From: Nocardioides ferulae
Lineage (GTDB): Bacteria; Actinomycetota; Actinomycetes; Propionibacteriales; Nocardioidaceae
DNA length: 64,000 nt
Direction: 5' to 3'
Assembly: GCF_003660455.1 (NCBI RefSeq)
Contig: NZ_QZVR01000002.1
Coordinates: forward strand, 372,001 to 436,000
Position numbers and translations under genes: made by a program
Notes under the pieces: model-generated
What the model saw: the letters and a program-made list of their open reading frames with translations, nothing else
Databases searched by the model: none
Told to the model about the DNA's origin: nothing
Part shown: positions 36,306-46,199 of the stretch, piece after piece
How the letters are laid out: every line of letters begins with the position of its first letter
Numbering within the stretch: the first letter of the stretch is position 1

Positions 36306-37012
36306 GCACGCCGTCCGGCCGGCGCGAGGAGATCGCGACCCGACTCGCCCGGGTCCGGGCCCGGATCGCGGCGGCCTGTGCGGAGGTGGACCGCGACCCC
36401 GGCCAGGTGCGGCTCGTGGTGGTGACCAAGTTCTTCCCCGCCTCCGACGTGCGGCTGCTCGCCGAGCTGGGCGTCACCGACGTGGGGGAGAACCGTCACC
36501 AGGAGGCCGAGCAGAAGGCCGCCGAGTGCGCCGACCTCGGGCTCCGGTGGCACTTCATCGGCGGCCTGCAGAGCAACAAGGCGGCTGCGGTCGCGGGCTA
36601 CGCCCACGTCGTGCAGTCGCTCGACCGTCGCAAGCTGGTCGCCCCGCTCGAGCGCGGCGCCGCGACGCGGCCGGAGGCGATCGACTGCCTGTTGCAGGTG
36701 AGCCTGGACCCGCCCGAGGCCGACCACCGGTTCGGCGCGCCGCCCTCCGAGCTGCCCGAGTTGGCGGCGGCGGTCGAGGCGGCGGCGCACCTGCGGTTGC
36801 GCGGCCTGATGGCCGTCGCCCCGCTCGACTCCGACCCGGCCGAGGCGTTCTCCCGGTTGGCCGCACACCACCGCGAGCTGCTGATCGACCACCCCGAGGC
36901 GACCTGGCTCTCGGCAGGCATGAGCGGCGACCTGGAGCACGCGCTCCGGGCCGGCGCGACACACGTACGCATAGGCTCCGCGGTCCTCGGTTCGAGGCCA
37001 CGGGTCAAGTAG
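36302..37012 (+). CDS. YggS-family pyridoxal-phosphate homeostasis protein
   Basis: 236 aa fold-type III PLP-binding barrel. The PLP lysine lies in [20 protein letters not shown], followed by [30 protein letters not shown] and the C-terminal phosphate-binding [20 protein letters not shown] and VRIGSAVLG. YggS/PLPBP proteins buffer PLP and affect amino-acid and vitamin B6 balance. GTG 36302 overlaps the pgeF stop. It is the ylmE position of the divisome cluster. Confidence 0.92.
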   Translation: MSTPSGRREEIATRLARVRARIAAACAEVDRDPGQVRLVVVTKFFPASDVRLLAELGVTDVGENRHQEAEQKAAECADLGLRWHFIGGLQSNKAAAVAGYAHVVQSLDRRKLVAPLERGAATRPEAIDCLLQVSLDPPEADHRFGAPPSELPELAAAVEAAAHLRLRGLMAVAPLDSDPAEAFSRLAAHHRELLIDHPEATWLSAGMSGDLEHALRAGATHVRIGSAVLGSRPRVK

Positions 37013-37070
37013 GGTCCAAACCGTCACAGCGCGCCCCGACCAGGGCGCCGGAAGTTCCGGAGGAACACTC

Positions 37071-37568
37071 ATGAGCGGCGCGATGCGCAGGATCGGGGAG
37101 TACCTCGGCCTGCTCGAGGACACCGGCCGGTACGACGAGTACGACGGCGACGACTACCACACCGAGGAGACCGCGCCGGTCGCCTCGGCGAACCGTGCGC
37201 CCAAGGTGCGAGAGCACCGCCCTGCCCCTGTGTCCGACCTGTCCGAGCGCCGTCGCACGGCCCCGGGCCCCACCGGAGTGGTCGCTGAGTTGTCCCGCAT
37301 CGTCACCCTGCACCCGAGCACCTACAACGAGGCGCGGCTGGTCGGTGAGAACTACCGCGAGGGCACGCCGGTGATCATGAACCTCTCCGAGATGGACGAC
37401 GCCGACGCCAAGCGGCTCGTCGACTTCGCTGCCGGCCTGATCTTCGCCACCCGCGGCGACATCGAGCGGGTGACCAACAAGGTGTTCCTGCTCTCCCCGC
37501 CCAACGTGACCGTCGCGGCCGAGGACAAGCGCCGCATCGCCGAGGGCGGCTTCTTCAACCAGAGCTGA
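37071..37568 (+). CDS. sepF: Cell-division protein SepF
   Basis: 165 aa, ATG 37071 after GGAGGAAC. N-terminal amphipathic membrane-targeting helix ([11 protein letters not shown]), acidic linker ([13 protein letters not shown]), then the SepF core ([60 protein letters not shown]) and C-terminal EGGFFNQS. SepF anchors FtsZ to the membrane; actinobacteria lack FtsA, so it is essential in several of them. Confidence 0.96.
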   Translation: MSGAMRRIGEYLGLLEDTGRYDEYDGDDYHTEETAPVASANRAPKVREHRPAPVSDLSERRRTAPGPTGVVAELSRIVTLHPSTYNEARLVGENYREGTPVIMNLSEMDDADAKRLVDFAAGLIFATRGDIERVTNKVFLLSPPNVTVAAEDKRRIAEGGFFNQS

Positions 37569-37585
37569 CCGGGGCAGACCCGGGC

Positions 37586-37614
37586 GCCGGCCGTTAGGGA
37601 TCCCTGGGGCCGGC
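37586..37614 (+). terminator. Hairpin after sepF
   Basis: GCCGGCC (37586-37592) pairs with GGCCGGC (37608-37614) around an inner palindrome AGGGATCCCT. No T-tract follows (CCCCTACGC), so termination would be partial at best. Confidence 0.4.
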
Positions 37615-37690
37615 CCCCTACGCTTGCCTCCCCGGGGCCTCGGTGCCGCCCCGGCCATCAGTCCTGACTCGTCGGAAGAAGCAGCCTCAC

Positions 37691-37981
37691 GTGAACGCCG
37701 TCGGTATCCCGCTCTACTTCGCGCTCTGGGCCTTCATCGGTCTGCTGTGGGTGCGCTTCGTCGTGGACTGGGTGCAGGTCTTCGCGCGCTCCTGGACGCC
37801 CAGCGGGCCGCTCCTGGTGCTGCTGGAGCTGGTGTACTCCGCGACCGACCCGCCGATCAAGGCGCTGCGCCGGATCATCCCGCCGCTGCGGATCGGCAAC
37901 TTCGCACTCGATCTCAGCTTCCTGATCGTGATGCTCGTGGCCTACATCCTGCTGACCGTGGTCGGGAACACGATGCTGTGA
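37691..37981 (+). CDS. YggT family membrane protein
   Basis: 96 aa, GTG 37691 after GGAAGAAG. Two transmembrane helices (IPLYFALWAFIGLLWVRFV and FLIVMLVAYILLTVV) flank the conserved YggT sequence DPPIKALRRIIPPLRIGNFA with the LDLS motif. YggT proteins lie between sepF and divIVA in Gram-positive bacteria and are linked to osmotic tolerance or division; the exact role is unknown. A longer in-frame start at 37643 has no good ribosome binding site. Confidence 0.88.
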   Translation: MNAVGIPLYFALWAFIGLLWVRFVVDWVQVFARSWTPSGPLLVLLELVYSATDPPIKALRRIIPPLRIGNFALDLSFLIVMLVAYILLTVVGNTML

Positions 37982-38122
37982 GGCCTGGCGTCGCCGGGAC
38001 GCCGGCCCGGGCATCGACGGCCGGGTTCCGCCGCGAGTCACACCAGTCCCACGGCAGGCGCTATTGTTCGACGGAAAGTTGTTCTGTGTGTTCCCTTCGA
38101 CGATCTATGAATGGGTGAGGTC

Positions 38123-38872
38123 ATGCCGCTGACGCCTGAGGACGTGAGCAACAAGCGCTTTACTCCCGTCCGGCTCCGCGAGGGCTACGACATGGGCGAG
38201 GTCGACCAGTTCCTCGACGAGGTCGAGGCCGAGCTGGCGCGGCTGACGAAGGAGAATGAGGACCTCCGGGCGAAGCTCGCGGCCGTCCAGGGCGGCGCCG
38301 CGGCCCCGGCACCCGCCCCCGCCCCGGTCGAGCAGAAGGCTCCCGAGCCGGCACCGGTGCCCACCCCTGCTCCTGCTCCCGCCCCGGCAGCGGCCGTGGT
38401 CGGTGGCCCGGTCGAGACGATCCGGGTCGAGACCGTCCCTCAGGCGTCGAACGCCGCGGCGCGGCTGCTGGAGATCGCCACGCGCAACGCCGACGAGCTG
38501 GTCGAAGAGGCCAAGAACGAGGCCGACAAGATCGTCGGGGAGGCTCGCACGAAGGCCGAGCGGCTCGAGTCCGAGGCCAAGACCAAGGCCGAGCGGCTCG
38601 AGTCCGACGCCCGCACCCGGGCCCAGATGCTCGACTCCGAGACCGCCGAGCGACGCCAGCAGATGTTCGGCGACCTCGAGAAGGAGCGCGACAAGCTCAA
38701 CGGCGAGGTGGAGACGCTGCGCTCCTTCGAGCGCGAGTACCGCTCCCGCCTGAAGAGCTACTTCTCCCAGCAGCTCGAGGTGTTGGGCGGGACCTCCGAG
38801 ACGCCCCCTCCGGGTGATGGTCAGCCGGCACCGAAGCGGCTGCGCTCGATCCTCGGCGAGGACGAGAGCTGA
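38123..38872 (+). CDS. wag31: Polar growth/division protein Wag31 (DivIVA)
   Basis: 249 aa, ATG 38123 after GGTGAGG. The DivIVA N-domain is LTPEDVSNKRFTPVRLREGY and then MGEVDQFLDEVEAELARL, which binds curved membranes. A Pro/Ala linker (about residues 65-95) separates it from a long coiled coil with repeated KAERLESEAKT / KAERLESDART units. DivIVA recruits polar cell-wall synthesis in actinobacteria. A 12-bp hairpin terminator follows. Confidence 0.95.
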   Translation: MPLTPEDVSNKRFTPVRLREGYDMGEVDQFLDEVEAELARLTKENEDLRAKLAAVQGGAAAPAPAPAPVEQKAPEPAPVPTPAPAPAPAAAVVGGPVETIRVETVPQASNAAARLLEIATRNADELVEEAKNEADKIVGEARTKAERLESEAKTKAERLESDARTRAQMLDSETAERRQQMFGDLEKERDKLNGEVETLRSFEREYRSRLKSYFSQQLEVLGGTSETPPPGDGQPAPKRLRSILGEDES

Positions 38873-38893
38873 CCTGAGTCGAACGCTGCACGC

Positions 38894-38935
38894 CGACCGA
38901 CCGGCCCCTCCGGGGTGCCGGTCGGTCGCGCATTT
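38894..38935 (+). terminator. Strong hairpin terminator after wag31
   Basis: CGACCGACCGGC (38894-38905) is perfectly complementary to GCCGGTCGGTCG (38917-38928), an 11-nt loop between, followed by CGCATTTCC. It marks the end of the division cluster transcript. Confidence 0.8.
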
Positions 38936-38948
38936 CCCGCGTGGCGGT

Positions 38949-38977
38949 TTGGACCGACCGTGCTCACGGACTACCCT
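38949..38977 (+). promoter_or_regulatory. Promoter of the DksA/TraR-like gene
   Basis: TTGGAC (38949-38954), 17 bp, TACCCT (38972-38977). It lies between the wag31 terminator and ATG 39010. Confidence 0.6.
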
Positions 38978-39009
38978 CCGGGCACATCGACTCAGGAGGC
39001 CACGTTCGG

Positions 39010-39924
39010 ATGGCACGCAGCACGAGCAAGTCGCTCGCAGGTCAGGCGGCCTCGGCCGCGCTCCGGGTGATCGGTCGTCGGCGCCCCGCCGCCGACCAGG
39101 CCGATGCTCCCGACGAGCCCGCCGAGAAGACCCCGGCCAAGAAGACCCCGGCCAAGAAGGCCGCCGCGAAGAAGGCTCCCGCGAAGCAGACCGCGGCGAA
39201 GCAGACCGCGGCGAAGAAGACCGCGGCGAAGAAGACCGCGGCGAAGCAGACCGCGGCGAAGAAGACCGCGGCGAAGAAGACCGCGGCGAAGAAGACGGCG
39301 GCCAAGAAGGCTCCGGCGAAGAAGACGGCCGCGAAGAAGACCGCGGCCAAGAAGGCTGCGGCGAAGAAGACGTCCGCGGCGAGAGCGGCGACGAGCAGCA
39401 GGCAAGAGATCACCCCCGAGCAGACGAAGGCGGCACCAGTGAAGGCCTCCGCGAAGAGCACCGCGAAGAACACCGCACCGGCGGCCGACAAGGCGCCCTC
39501 CCCGACGAACGGCCGCTCCGCGGGGTCCGCATCCGCCCTCGTGGTCAAGGAGGGGGAGGAGGCCTGGACCAAGGCGGAGCTGAAGGAGGTCCTCGACGAG
39601 CTGCACGGGCAGCGCGAGCACAGCGTGGCCTTCCTCGAGCAGCAGGAGGCGGAGCTCTCCGGGTTGATGCGAGACTCCGGCGACGGTGCCGGTCACGACC
39701 AGGCCGACGTCGGCGCCAGCAGCTTCGAGCGCGACCACGAGCTCTCCGTGCTGACCAGTGAGCGCGACAAGATCGCGCAGATCGACAGAGCCCTCCAGCG
39801 CATCGAGAACGGCAGCTACGGCCAGTGCGAGTCCTGCGGTCAGCCCATCGGCAAGATGCGGCTGATGGCCTTCCCCCGTGCCACACTGTGCATGACATGC
39901 AAGCAGCGCGAGGAACGTCGCTGA
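39010..39924 (+). CDS. DksA/TraR-type zinc-finger protein with a histone-H1-like Lys/Ala tail
   Basis: 304 aa, ATG 39010. Residues about 38-135 are a long lysine/alanine tail made of [12 protein letters not shown] units, like eukaryotic H1 and bacterial Hc1/HU-tail proteins. After a Ser/Ala linker, a DksA-type coiled-coil segment ([20 protein letters not shown]) and a C4 zinc finger follow (CESCG ... CMTC, with [14 protein letters not shown] between). The C-terminus predicts an RNA-polymerase secondary-channel or RbpA-like binding module; the tail predicts non-specific DNA binding. Only the fusion of the two is inferred to be functional. The DNA of the tail is a tandem repeat. It overlaps lspA. 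Confidence 0.88.
   Translation: MARSTSKSLAGQAASAALRVIGRRRPAADQADAPDEPAEKTPAKKTPAKKAAAKKAPAKQTAAKQTAAKKTAAKKTAAKQTAAKKTAAKKTAAKKTAAKKAPAKKTAAKKTAAKKAAAKKTSAARAATSSRQEITPEQTKAAPVKASAKSTAKNTAPAADKAPSPTNGRSAGSASALVVKEGEEAWTKAELKEVLDELHGQREHSVAFLEQQEAELSGLMRDSGDGAGHDQADVGASSFERDHELSVLTSERDKIAQIDRALQRIENGSYGQCESCGQPIGKMRLMAFPRATLCMTCKQREERR
39118..39385 (+). repeat. Tandem coding repeat (Lys/Ala tail)
   Basis: Imperfect 15-bp units of the type GCGAAGAAGACCGCG repeat for about 270 bp, encoding AKKTA. Such arrays change length by slippage, so the copy number may differ between strains. Confidence 0.85.
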
Positions 39925-40487
39925 GCGACCCGGCCGGCACGCCGACGAGGCCAGCGACCAGTGGTCGGCTGCGTCTCGCCTTCGCCGCCGTCGCGGCGGC
40001 CGCCTACCTGATCGACGTCGTCACCAAGGTGCTGGCGGTCGAGCACCTGGCCGGAGAGCCCGACGTCCCGGTCGTCGGCGACCTGCTGGTGCTCCACCTG
40101 ACCCGCAACCCGGGGGCCGCGTTCAGCACCGGCACCGAGTACACCGTGGTCCTCTCGTGTGTGGCGATCACGGCCGTGCTGGTGGTGCTGTGGCTGAGCC
40201 GGCGCGTCGGCAGCCGGCTGTGGGCGGTGGGCCTGGGCCTGCTCCTGGCCGGTGTCGCCGGCAACCTGACCGACCGGCTGCTGCGTTCCCCCGGCCCGCT
40301 GCGCGGTCACGTGATCGACTTCTTGATGCTGCCCAACTGGCCGGTGTTCAACGTGGCCGACATCTGCATCAACGCGGCCGCGGGGCTGATCCTGGTCCAG
40401 GCGTTCCGCGGCATCCGCGTCGACGGCAGTCGCCACGACGACGACGAGGCCGGCGCGACCGACGATCCGAGCGAGGAGACCCGGTGA
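39897..40487 (+). CDS. lspA: Lipoprotein signal peptidase LspA
   Basis: 196 aa membrane aspartyl protease that cleaves prolipoprotein signal peptides. Four helices; motif [10 protein letters not shown], catalytic Asp in [16 protein letters not shown] and second Asp in [13 protein letters not shown]. The start is uncertain: ATG 39897 ([12 protein letters not shown]) overlaps the upstream gene, while the better ribosome binding site GAGGAA at 39908 would suit a start near 39920, where only CTG is in frame. The stop overlaps rluD (GTGA). Confidence 0.93.
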   Translation: MQAARGTSLSDPAGTPTRPATSGRLRLAFAAVAAAAYLIDVVTKVLAVEHLAGEPDVPVVGDLLVLHLTRNPGAAFSTGTEYTVVLSCVAITAVLVVLWLSRRVGSRLWAVGLGLLLAGVAGNLTDRLLRSPGPLRGHVIDFLMLPNWPVFNVADICINAAAGLILVQAFRGIRVDGSRHDDDEAGATDDPSEETR

Positions 40488-41419
40488 GCACCGAGAGCGA
40501 ACACCGCGTGCTGACGGTGCCGGAGGGGCTCGCGGGCGAGCGGGTCGACGCCGCGATGGCTCGCCTGTTCGGTCTCTCCCGCACTCGGGCGGCCGAGCTG
40601 ATCGCCGCCGACCTGGTGCTGGTCGACGGCGGCACCGTCGGCAAGAGCGACCGGGTGCTGCCCGGGGCGGTTCTCGAGGTCAGCATCCCCCGGGTGGCGC
40701 AGATGGAGCTCGTCCCCGAGATCGTCGAGGGGATCAAGATCATCCACGACGACGACTCGATCGTCGTGATCGACAAGCCGGTCGGGGTGGCGGTGCACCC
40801 CTCGCCCGGCTGGTCCGGCCCCACCGTCGCCGGGCACCTGGCCGGTGCCGGCTTCCGGATCGCGACGAGCGGCGCCTCCGAGCGCCAGGGCATCGTGCAG
40901 CGCCTCGATGTGGGCACCTCGGGGGTGATGGTGATCTGCAAGTCCGAGCACGCCTACTCCCTGCTGAAGAACGCCTTCCGCAACCGCACCGTCGACAAGA
41001 CCTACCACGCGCTGGTGCAGGGGCACCCCGACCCGCTCGAGGGCACCGTCGACGCCCCGATCGCCCGACACCCCCGCTACGACTACAAGTTCGCGGTGCG
41101 CGCCGACGGCAGGCACAGCGTCACCCACTACCGCACCCTCGAGGCGCACCGGTTCGCGAGCCTGCTCGAGGTCCACCTCGAGACCGGGCGCACCCACCAG
41201 ATCCGGGTGCACATGTCCGCTCTGAAGCACCCGTGCGTGGGTGACCTGACCTACGGAGCCGACCCGGTGCTGGCCCGCAGGGTGGGGCTGGAGCGCCAGT
41301 GGCTGCACGCGGTGCGGCTCGGGTTCGAACACCCCGACTCCGGCGACTACGTCGAGTACGAGTCCGGCTACCCCGACGACCTCGCCCACGCGCTCGAGAT
41401 CGTCCGAGATGGCGCCTGA
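40484..41419 (+). CDS. rluD: RluA-family 23S rRNA pseudouridine synthase (RluD-like)
   Basis: 311 aa. S4 RNA-binding domain ([23 protein letters not shown]-like loop [13 protein letters not shown]) then the catalytic domain: [40 protein letters not shown] with the catalytic Asp (usual HRLD reads QRLD here), and [20 protein letters not shown]. It follows lspA directly with a GTGA overlap, the common pair. Target site (1911/1915/1917) is inferred from RluD similarity. Confidence 0.92.
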   Translation: MSTESEHRVLTVPEGLAGERVDAAMARLFGLSRTRAAELIAADLVLVDGGTVGKSDRVLPGAVLEVSIPRVAQMELVPEIVEGIKIIHDDDSIVVIDKPVGVAVHPSPGWSGPTVAGHLAGAGFRIATSGASERQGIVQRLDVGTSGVMVICKSEHAYSLLKNAFRNRTVDKTYHALVQGHPDPLEGTVDAPIARHPRYDYKFAVRADGRHSVTHYRTLEAHRFASLLEVHLETGRTHQIRVHMSALKHPCVGDLTYGADPVLARRVGLERQWLHAVRLGFEHPDSGDYVEYESGYPDDLAHALEIVRDGA

Positions 41420-41891
41420 GGCCGATCCGGGCGAGCTGACGGTGCGCCCCGGCGACCCCGCGGACCTCCCAGCGGTCGCCGAGCTCTACCTGCGCACGCG
41501 CGAGGCGGCGTACCCGGCCATGCCCCACGGCGTCCACCCGCCCGACGAGGTGCGCGCCTATGTCGCCGGCTGGGACCTGTCCCGGCGCGAGCTCTGGGTG
41601 GCCGAGCAGGCCGCGGCGCTGGTGGGCTACGCCGTCGTCGAGGACGACTGGCTGGACTCGCTCTACGTCGCACCCGAGGCCGCCGGGCGCGGCATCGGCT
41701 CGGTGCTGCTCGAGGTGGTCAAGCAGCGACGCCCCGGCGGGTTCGGGCTGTGGGTCTTCGAGAGCAACGAGTCGGCGCGGCGGTTCTACCGCCGCCACGG
41801 CCTCGTCGAGACCGAGCGCACCGACGGCTCCGCCAACGAGGAAGGGGCCCCCGACATCCGGGTCGAGTGGGCCGGCACGCGTCCGCTGTGA
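41409..41891 (+). CDS. GNAT-family N-acetyltransferase
   Basis: 160 aa, ATG 41409, overlapping rluD by 11 bp. GNAT motif A is [20 protein letters not shown], with [20 protein letters not shown] near the N-terminus and [18 protein letters not shown] near the C-terminus. Acetyl-CoA binding is certain by motif; the acceptor is unknown. Confidence 0.88.
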   Translation: MAPEADPGELTVRPGDPADLPAVAELYLRTREAAYPAMPHGVHPPDEVRAYVAGWDLSRRELWVAEQAAALVGYAVVEDDWLDSLYVAPEAAGRGIGSVLLEVVKQRRPGGFGLWVFESNESARRFYRRHGLVETERTDGSANEEGAPDIRVEWAGTRPL

Positions 41892-42046
41892 CACCGGCGT
41901 CACCGCGGCGGCTGTCGGCGGTGGCTGCCAGGATCGGGCCCGGCGATCGCGTAGTCTGACGGTCTTCCCCCAGAAGCCCGCCCGGTGCTGCCCGGTCGTT
42001 GCTGCCTGCCCCCGTTCTCTCCCCGCTCGAAGGATCGCTCGCGACC

Positions 42047-45000
42047 ATGGCCTCTGGTTCCGACAGCTTCGTCCACCTGCACGTCCACACCGAGTACTCC
42101 ATGCTCGACGGTGCGGCTCGGCTGGGGGCGCTGGCGGACCGCACCGCCGAGCTGGGCATGCCGGCGATCGCGATGACCGACCACGGCAACGTGTTCGGCG
42201 CCTACGACTTCTACCGCTCGTGCAAGGCCGTCGGGGTCAAGCCGATCATCGGCATCGAGGCCTACTTCACCCCCAACATCTCCCGCTTCGAGCGCAAGGG
42301 CGTCAACTTCTACGATGGCGGACCCGACGACGTCTCCGCGCGCGGCGCCTACACCCACATGACGCTGCTCAGCGAGTCCACCGAGGGCATGCACAACCTG
42401 TTCCGGCTCTCCACCGGCGCCTGGAAGGACGGCTACTTCAAGCAGCCGCGCATGGACCGCGAGCTCCTCGCGCAGCACTCCCGCGGCATCATCGGCACCA
42501 CCGGCTGCCCCTCGGGCGAGGTGCAGGTGCACCTGCGCTACGGCCAGTACGACGCCGCCCGCAAGGTGGCCGGCGAGTTCCAGGACATCCTCGGTCGCGA
42601 GAACTACTTCCTCGAGCTGATGGACCACGGCCTCGACATCGAGAACCGGGTCCGCGACGACCTGCTCCGGCTCGGTCGCGACCTGAACATCCCGATGATC
42701 GCGACCAACGACTCCCACTACGTGATGCGCGAGGACGCCAAGTCCCAAGAGCACCTGCTGTGCATCAACTCCGGCTCCACGATGGACATCCCGGCCGGCG
42801 ACGGTCCCGGCCAGCGCTTCGCCTTCTCCGGCGACGGCTACTACATCAAGAGCCCCGAGGAGATGCGCGCGCTCTGGGCCGACCGCTACGACCTGCGCGA
42901 GGCCTGCGACAACACGCTGTGGATCGCCGAGCGGTGCGACGTCGAGTTCACCGAGGGCATCGGCACCTACATGCCCGAGTTCGAGTGTCCTCCGGGCGAG
43001 ACCGAGGACTCCTGGATGGTCAAGGAGGTCCAGCGCGGACTGGAGCGGCGCTATCCGGACGGCGTCCCCGACGCGGTGCGCCAGCAGGCCGACTTCGAGA
43101 TCGGCGTGATCACCCAGATGGGGTTCAGCGGCTACTTCCTGGTCGTGGCCGACTTCATCAACTGGGCCAAGAACAACGGCATCCGGGTCGGCCCCGGCCG
43201 CGGCTCCGGCGCTGGCTCGATGGTGGCCTACGCGATGCGGATCACCGACCTCGACCCGCTCGAGCACGGGCTCATCTTCGAGCGGTTCCTCAACCCCGAC
43301 CGGGTCTCCATGCCCGACTTCGACATCGACTTCGACGAGCGCCGGCGCGGCGAGGTCATCAAGTACGTCACCGACAAGTACGGCGACGACCGGGTGTCGA
43401 TGATCGTCACCTACGGCACGATCAAGGCCAAGCAGGCCGTCAAGGACTCCTCGCGCATCCTCGGCTACCCGTTCGCCATGGGTGACCGGATCACCAAGGC
43501 GATGCCGGCCGCGGTGATGGGCAAGGACGTCCCCCTCCAGCAGATCTTCGACCCCGAGCACAAGCGCTACTCCGAGGGCGGCGAGTTCCGCTCCCTCTAC
43601 GACGGCGACGCCGACGTGCGCAAGGTGGTCGACACCGCGATCGGCATCGAGGGGCTCAAGCGGCAGTGGGGGGTGCACGCCGCCGGCGTGATCATGTCGC
43701 GCGCGCCGCTCGAGGACGTGATCCCGCTGCTCAAGCGCCCCGCCGACGGCGCGATGATCACGCAGTTCGACTACCCCACCTGTGAGGGCCTCGGCCTGAT
43801 CAAGATGGACTTCCTCGGCCTGCGCAACCTCACCGTCCTCGACGACGCGGTCAAGAACATCGAGGCCAACCGCGGCGAGACCATCGTGCTGGAGGACCTC
43901 CCGCTCACCGACGAGGCCACGTTCCGGCTGCTCCAGCGCGGTGACACCCTGGGGGTCTTCCAGCTCGACGGCGGGCCGATGCGGGCGCTGCTGCGCTCGA
44001 TGCGTCCCGACACCTTCGAAGACATCTCCGCGGTCGGCGCGCTCTACCGACCTGGTCCGATGGGCGCCGACTCCCACAACAAGTACGCCCGGCGCAAGAC
44101 CGGCCGCGAGCCCGTGGAGCCGATCCACCCCGAGCTCGCCGAGCCGCTCGCCGACATCCTGGGGGAGACCTACGGTCTGATCGTCTACCAGGAGCAGGTC
44201 ATGGCGATCGCCCAGAAGCTCGCGGGCTACAGCCTCGGCCAGGCGGACCTGCTGCGGCGGGCGATGGGCAAGAAGAAGAAGGCGGAGCTCGACAAGCAGT
44301 TCGAGACCTTCAGCGCCGGCATGAAGGAGCGCGGCTACTCGATGGCCGCGGTCAAGACGCTGTGGGACATCCTGCTGCCGTTCTCCGACTACGCCTTCAA
44401 CAAGGCACACTCCGCGGCCTACGGGCTGGTCTCCTACTGGACCGCCTTCCTCAAGGCCAACTACCCAGCCGAATACATGGCCGCGCTGCTGACCTCGACC
44501 AAGGACGACAAGGACAAGTCGGCGATCTACCTCAACGAGTGCCGCCGGATGAAGATCCAGGTGCTGCCTCCCGACGTCAACGAGTCGGCCAACAACTTCA
44601 CCCCGGTCGGCAACGACGTCCGGTTCGGGCTCGGCGCGATCCGCAACGTCGGCACCAACGTCGTCGACGGCATCGTCCGGGCGCGTGAGGAGAAGGGCCG
44701 CTTCGTCGACTTCAACGACTTCCTCGGCAAGGTGCCCGCCCACGTGTGCAACAAGCGGGTCATCGAGTCGCTGGTCAAGGCCGGGGCCTTCGACGAGATG
44801 AAGCATCGGCGCCGGGCCCTGGTGGCGATCCACGAGACCGCCGTCGACCAGTACGTCGACATCAAGCGCAACGAGGCGATCGGCCAGGACTCCCTCTTCG
44901 GGGGCCTCGACGACTCCGACGGCGGCTCGTTCGGGGTGAGCGTGAACATCCCCGACATCGACGAGTGGGACAAGTCCACGCTGCTCGCGCACGAGCGCGA

Positions 45001-45604
45001 CATGCTCGGCCTCTACGTCTCCGACCACCCGCTGCTCGGCCTCGAGCACGTGCTGGCCAACGGCACCGACTGCACGATCGGCCAGCTGATGCTCGACGAG
45101 GACCGCCCCGACGGGTCGGTGATCACGATCAGCGGCCTGATCACCTCGGTGCAGCGCAAGATCACCAAGCGGGGCGACGCGTGGGCGATGATCACCCTCG
45201 AGGACCTCGACGGCGCCATCGACGTGCTGCTGTTCCCCAGCTCCTACCAGCTGGCCGCTCCGCACCTGGCCGAGGACAACATCATCACGGTCAAGGGCCG
45301 GCTCTCCCGCAGCAAGGACCAGCCCGAGCTGCAGGGCCAGGAGGTGAGCGTCCCCGACATCTCCGACGGTCCGTCCGGCCCCGTGGTGATCTCGCTGCCG
45401 TCGACCCGCTGCACGCCCCCCGTCGTCGAGCAGCTCAAGGACGTCCTGGTCACCCACCCGGGCGTCACCGAGGTCCGGCTGCGGCTGCTCACCCGGGAGG
45501 CGACCCGGGTGATGCGGCTCGACGACCGGCTGCGGGTCACCCCGAGCCCGGCGCTGTTCGCCGACCTCAAGCAGCTGCTGGGCCCCGGATGCCTGACCAG
45601 CTGA
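42047..45604 (+). CDS. dnaE1: Replicative DNA polymerase III alpha subunit DnaE1
   Basis: 1185 aa, ATG 42047 after GAAGGA. PHP domain with intact metal-site motifs (VHLHVHTEYSMLDGAARLG, AIAMTDHGNVFG), polymerase catalytic Asp pair PDFDIDFDERRR and third Asp in LIKMDFLGLRNLT, NTP region GVHAAGVIMSRAPLEDV, fingers QRGDTLGVFQLDGG, and C-terminal OB fold (ITISGLITSVQRKITKRGDA). In actinobacteria the DnaE1 PHP domain is the proofreading exonuclease. The upstream gap carries TAGTCT (41952-41957) as a possible -10. Confidence 0.97.
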   Translation: MASGSDSFVHLHVHTEYSMLDGAARLGALADRTAELGMPAIAMTDHGNVFGAYDFYRSCKAVGVKPIIGIEAYFTPNISRFERKGVNFYDGGPDDVSARGAYTHMTLLSESTEGMHNLFRLSTGAWKDGYFKQPRMDRELLAQHSRGIIGTTGCPSGEVQVHLRYGQYDAARKVAGEFQDILGRENYFLELMDHGLDIENRVRDDLLRLGRDLNIPMIATNDSHYVMREDAKSQEHLLCINSGSTMDIPAGDGPGQRFAFSGDGYYIKSPEEMRALWADRYDLREACDNTLWIAERCDVEFTEGIGTYMPEFECPPGETEDSWMVKEVQRGLERRYPDGVPDAVRQQADFEIGVITQMGFSGYFLVVADFINWAKNNGIRVGPGRGSGAGSMVAYAMRITDLDPLEHGLIFERFLNPDRVSMPDFDIDFDERRRGEVIKYVTDKYGDDRVSMIVTYGTIKAKQAVKDSSRILGYPFAMGDRITKAMPAAVMGKDVPLQQIFDPEHKRYSEGGEFRSLYDGDADVRKVVDTAIGIEGLKRQWGVHAAGVIMSRAPLEDVIPLLKRPADGAMITQFDYPTCEGLGLIKMDFLGLRNLTVLDDAVKNIEANRGETIVLEDLPLTDEATFRLLQRGDTLGVFQLDGGPMRALLRSMRPDTFEDISAVGALYRPGPMGADSHNKYARRKTGREPVEPIHPELAEPLADILGETYGLIVYQEQVMAIAQKLAGYSLGQADLLRRAMGKKKKAELDKQFETFSAGMKERGYSMAAVKTLWDILLPFSDYAFNKAHSAAYGLVSYWTAFLKANYPAEYMAALLTSTKDDKDKSAIYLNECRRMKIQVLPPDVNESANNFTPVGNDVRFGLGAIRNVGTNVVDGIVRAREEKGRFVDFNDFLGKVPAHVCNKRVIESLVKAGAFDEMKHRRRALVAIHETAVDQYVDIKRNEAIGQDSLFGGLDDSDGGSFGVSVNIPDIDEWDKSTLLAHERDMLGLYVSDHPLLGLEHVLANGTDCTIGQLMLDEDRPDGSVITISGLITSVQRKITKRGDAWAMITLEDLDGAIDVLLFPSSYQLAAPHLAEDNIITVKGRLSRSKDQPELQGQEVSVPDISDGPSGPVVISLPSTRCTPPVVEQLKDVLVTHPGVTEVRLRLLTREATRVMRLDDRLRVTPSPALFADLKQLLGPGCLTS

Positions 45605-46140
45605 CCACCGTGCACGCGTTCTCGGGCCCGCCCGCCGACCCCGCCCCGGCGGGGTGGGGCAGGGTGATGGTGGAGATCTGTGCGGTGCTCGCGCTCTTCG
45701 CTCTCGGCGGGGCGCTCTGCGGTGTCCTGTGGCAGTGGTGGTGGGAGCCGGCCGACGGCGTGGCCTCCGGCGGTGTCTGGTACACCAACGAGGCGGGCCT
45801 GCGCGAGGCATTCTCCGGCACCGCCACCTACGTGGTGGTGGCGCTGGCCGGCGGTCTCGTCCTCGGTGCGCTGTGTGCCCACCTGTTCCACCGGGCCGAG
45901 GTGTTCACGCTGGTCGCCGTGGCGCTGGGAGCCGGGCTCGCCGCCTGGCTGATGTGGCAGGTCGGCGTGCAGCTCGGCCCCGGCGACCCCGACGAGCTCG
46001 CCCGGGTCGCCGACGACGGCACCCGGATCCCCGACGACCTGTCGGTGACCGGCCGCACCCCGTTCGCCGCGTTCCCGGTGGGGGCCTTGAGCGGCCTGGC
46101 CGCGGTCTACCTGCTGCTGCTCGACCGCCGGACCCGGTAG
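45589..46140 (+). CDS. Hypothetical membrane protein after dnaE1
   Basis: 183 aa with about four hydrophobic segments (VMVEICAVLALFALGGALCG, TYVVVALAGGLVLGALCAHL, FTLVAVALGAGLAAWLMWQV, FPVGALSGLAAVYLLLL). No family recognised. ATG 45589 overlaps the end of dnaE1 by 16 bp; a later ATG at 45667 would also keep all helices. Small proteins of this size follow dnaE1 in related genomes. The role is unknown. Confidence 0.65.
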   Translation: MPDQLTTVHAFSGPPADPAPAGWGRVMVEICAVLALFALGGALCGVLWQWWWEPADGVASGGVWYTNEAGLREAFSGTATYVVVALAGGLVLGALCAHLFHRAEVFTLVAVALGAGLAAWLMWQVGVQLGPGDPDELARVADDGTRIPDDLSVTGRTPFAAFPVGALSGLAAVYLLLLDRRTR

Positions 46141-46199
46141 GCTGCCTGCCGCTCGAGCGCACACGGCGGGGATCGCCCGCCCGGTCTTTGGGGGTCCGC

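Noticed and set aside
39118..39385. Possible CRISPR array
   Set aside because: The 15-bp units are contiguous, have no spacers and lie in frame inside a Lys/Ala-rich coding region.
41900..45811. Antisense open frame of about 1300 codons across dnaE1
   Set aside because: High-GC codon bias leaves the opposite strand open. Its composition (His/Gln/Val/Asp-rich) is that of a reversed coding strand and dnaE1 is complete on the plus strand.
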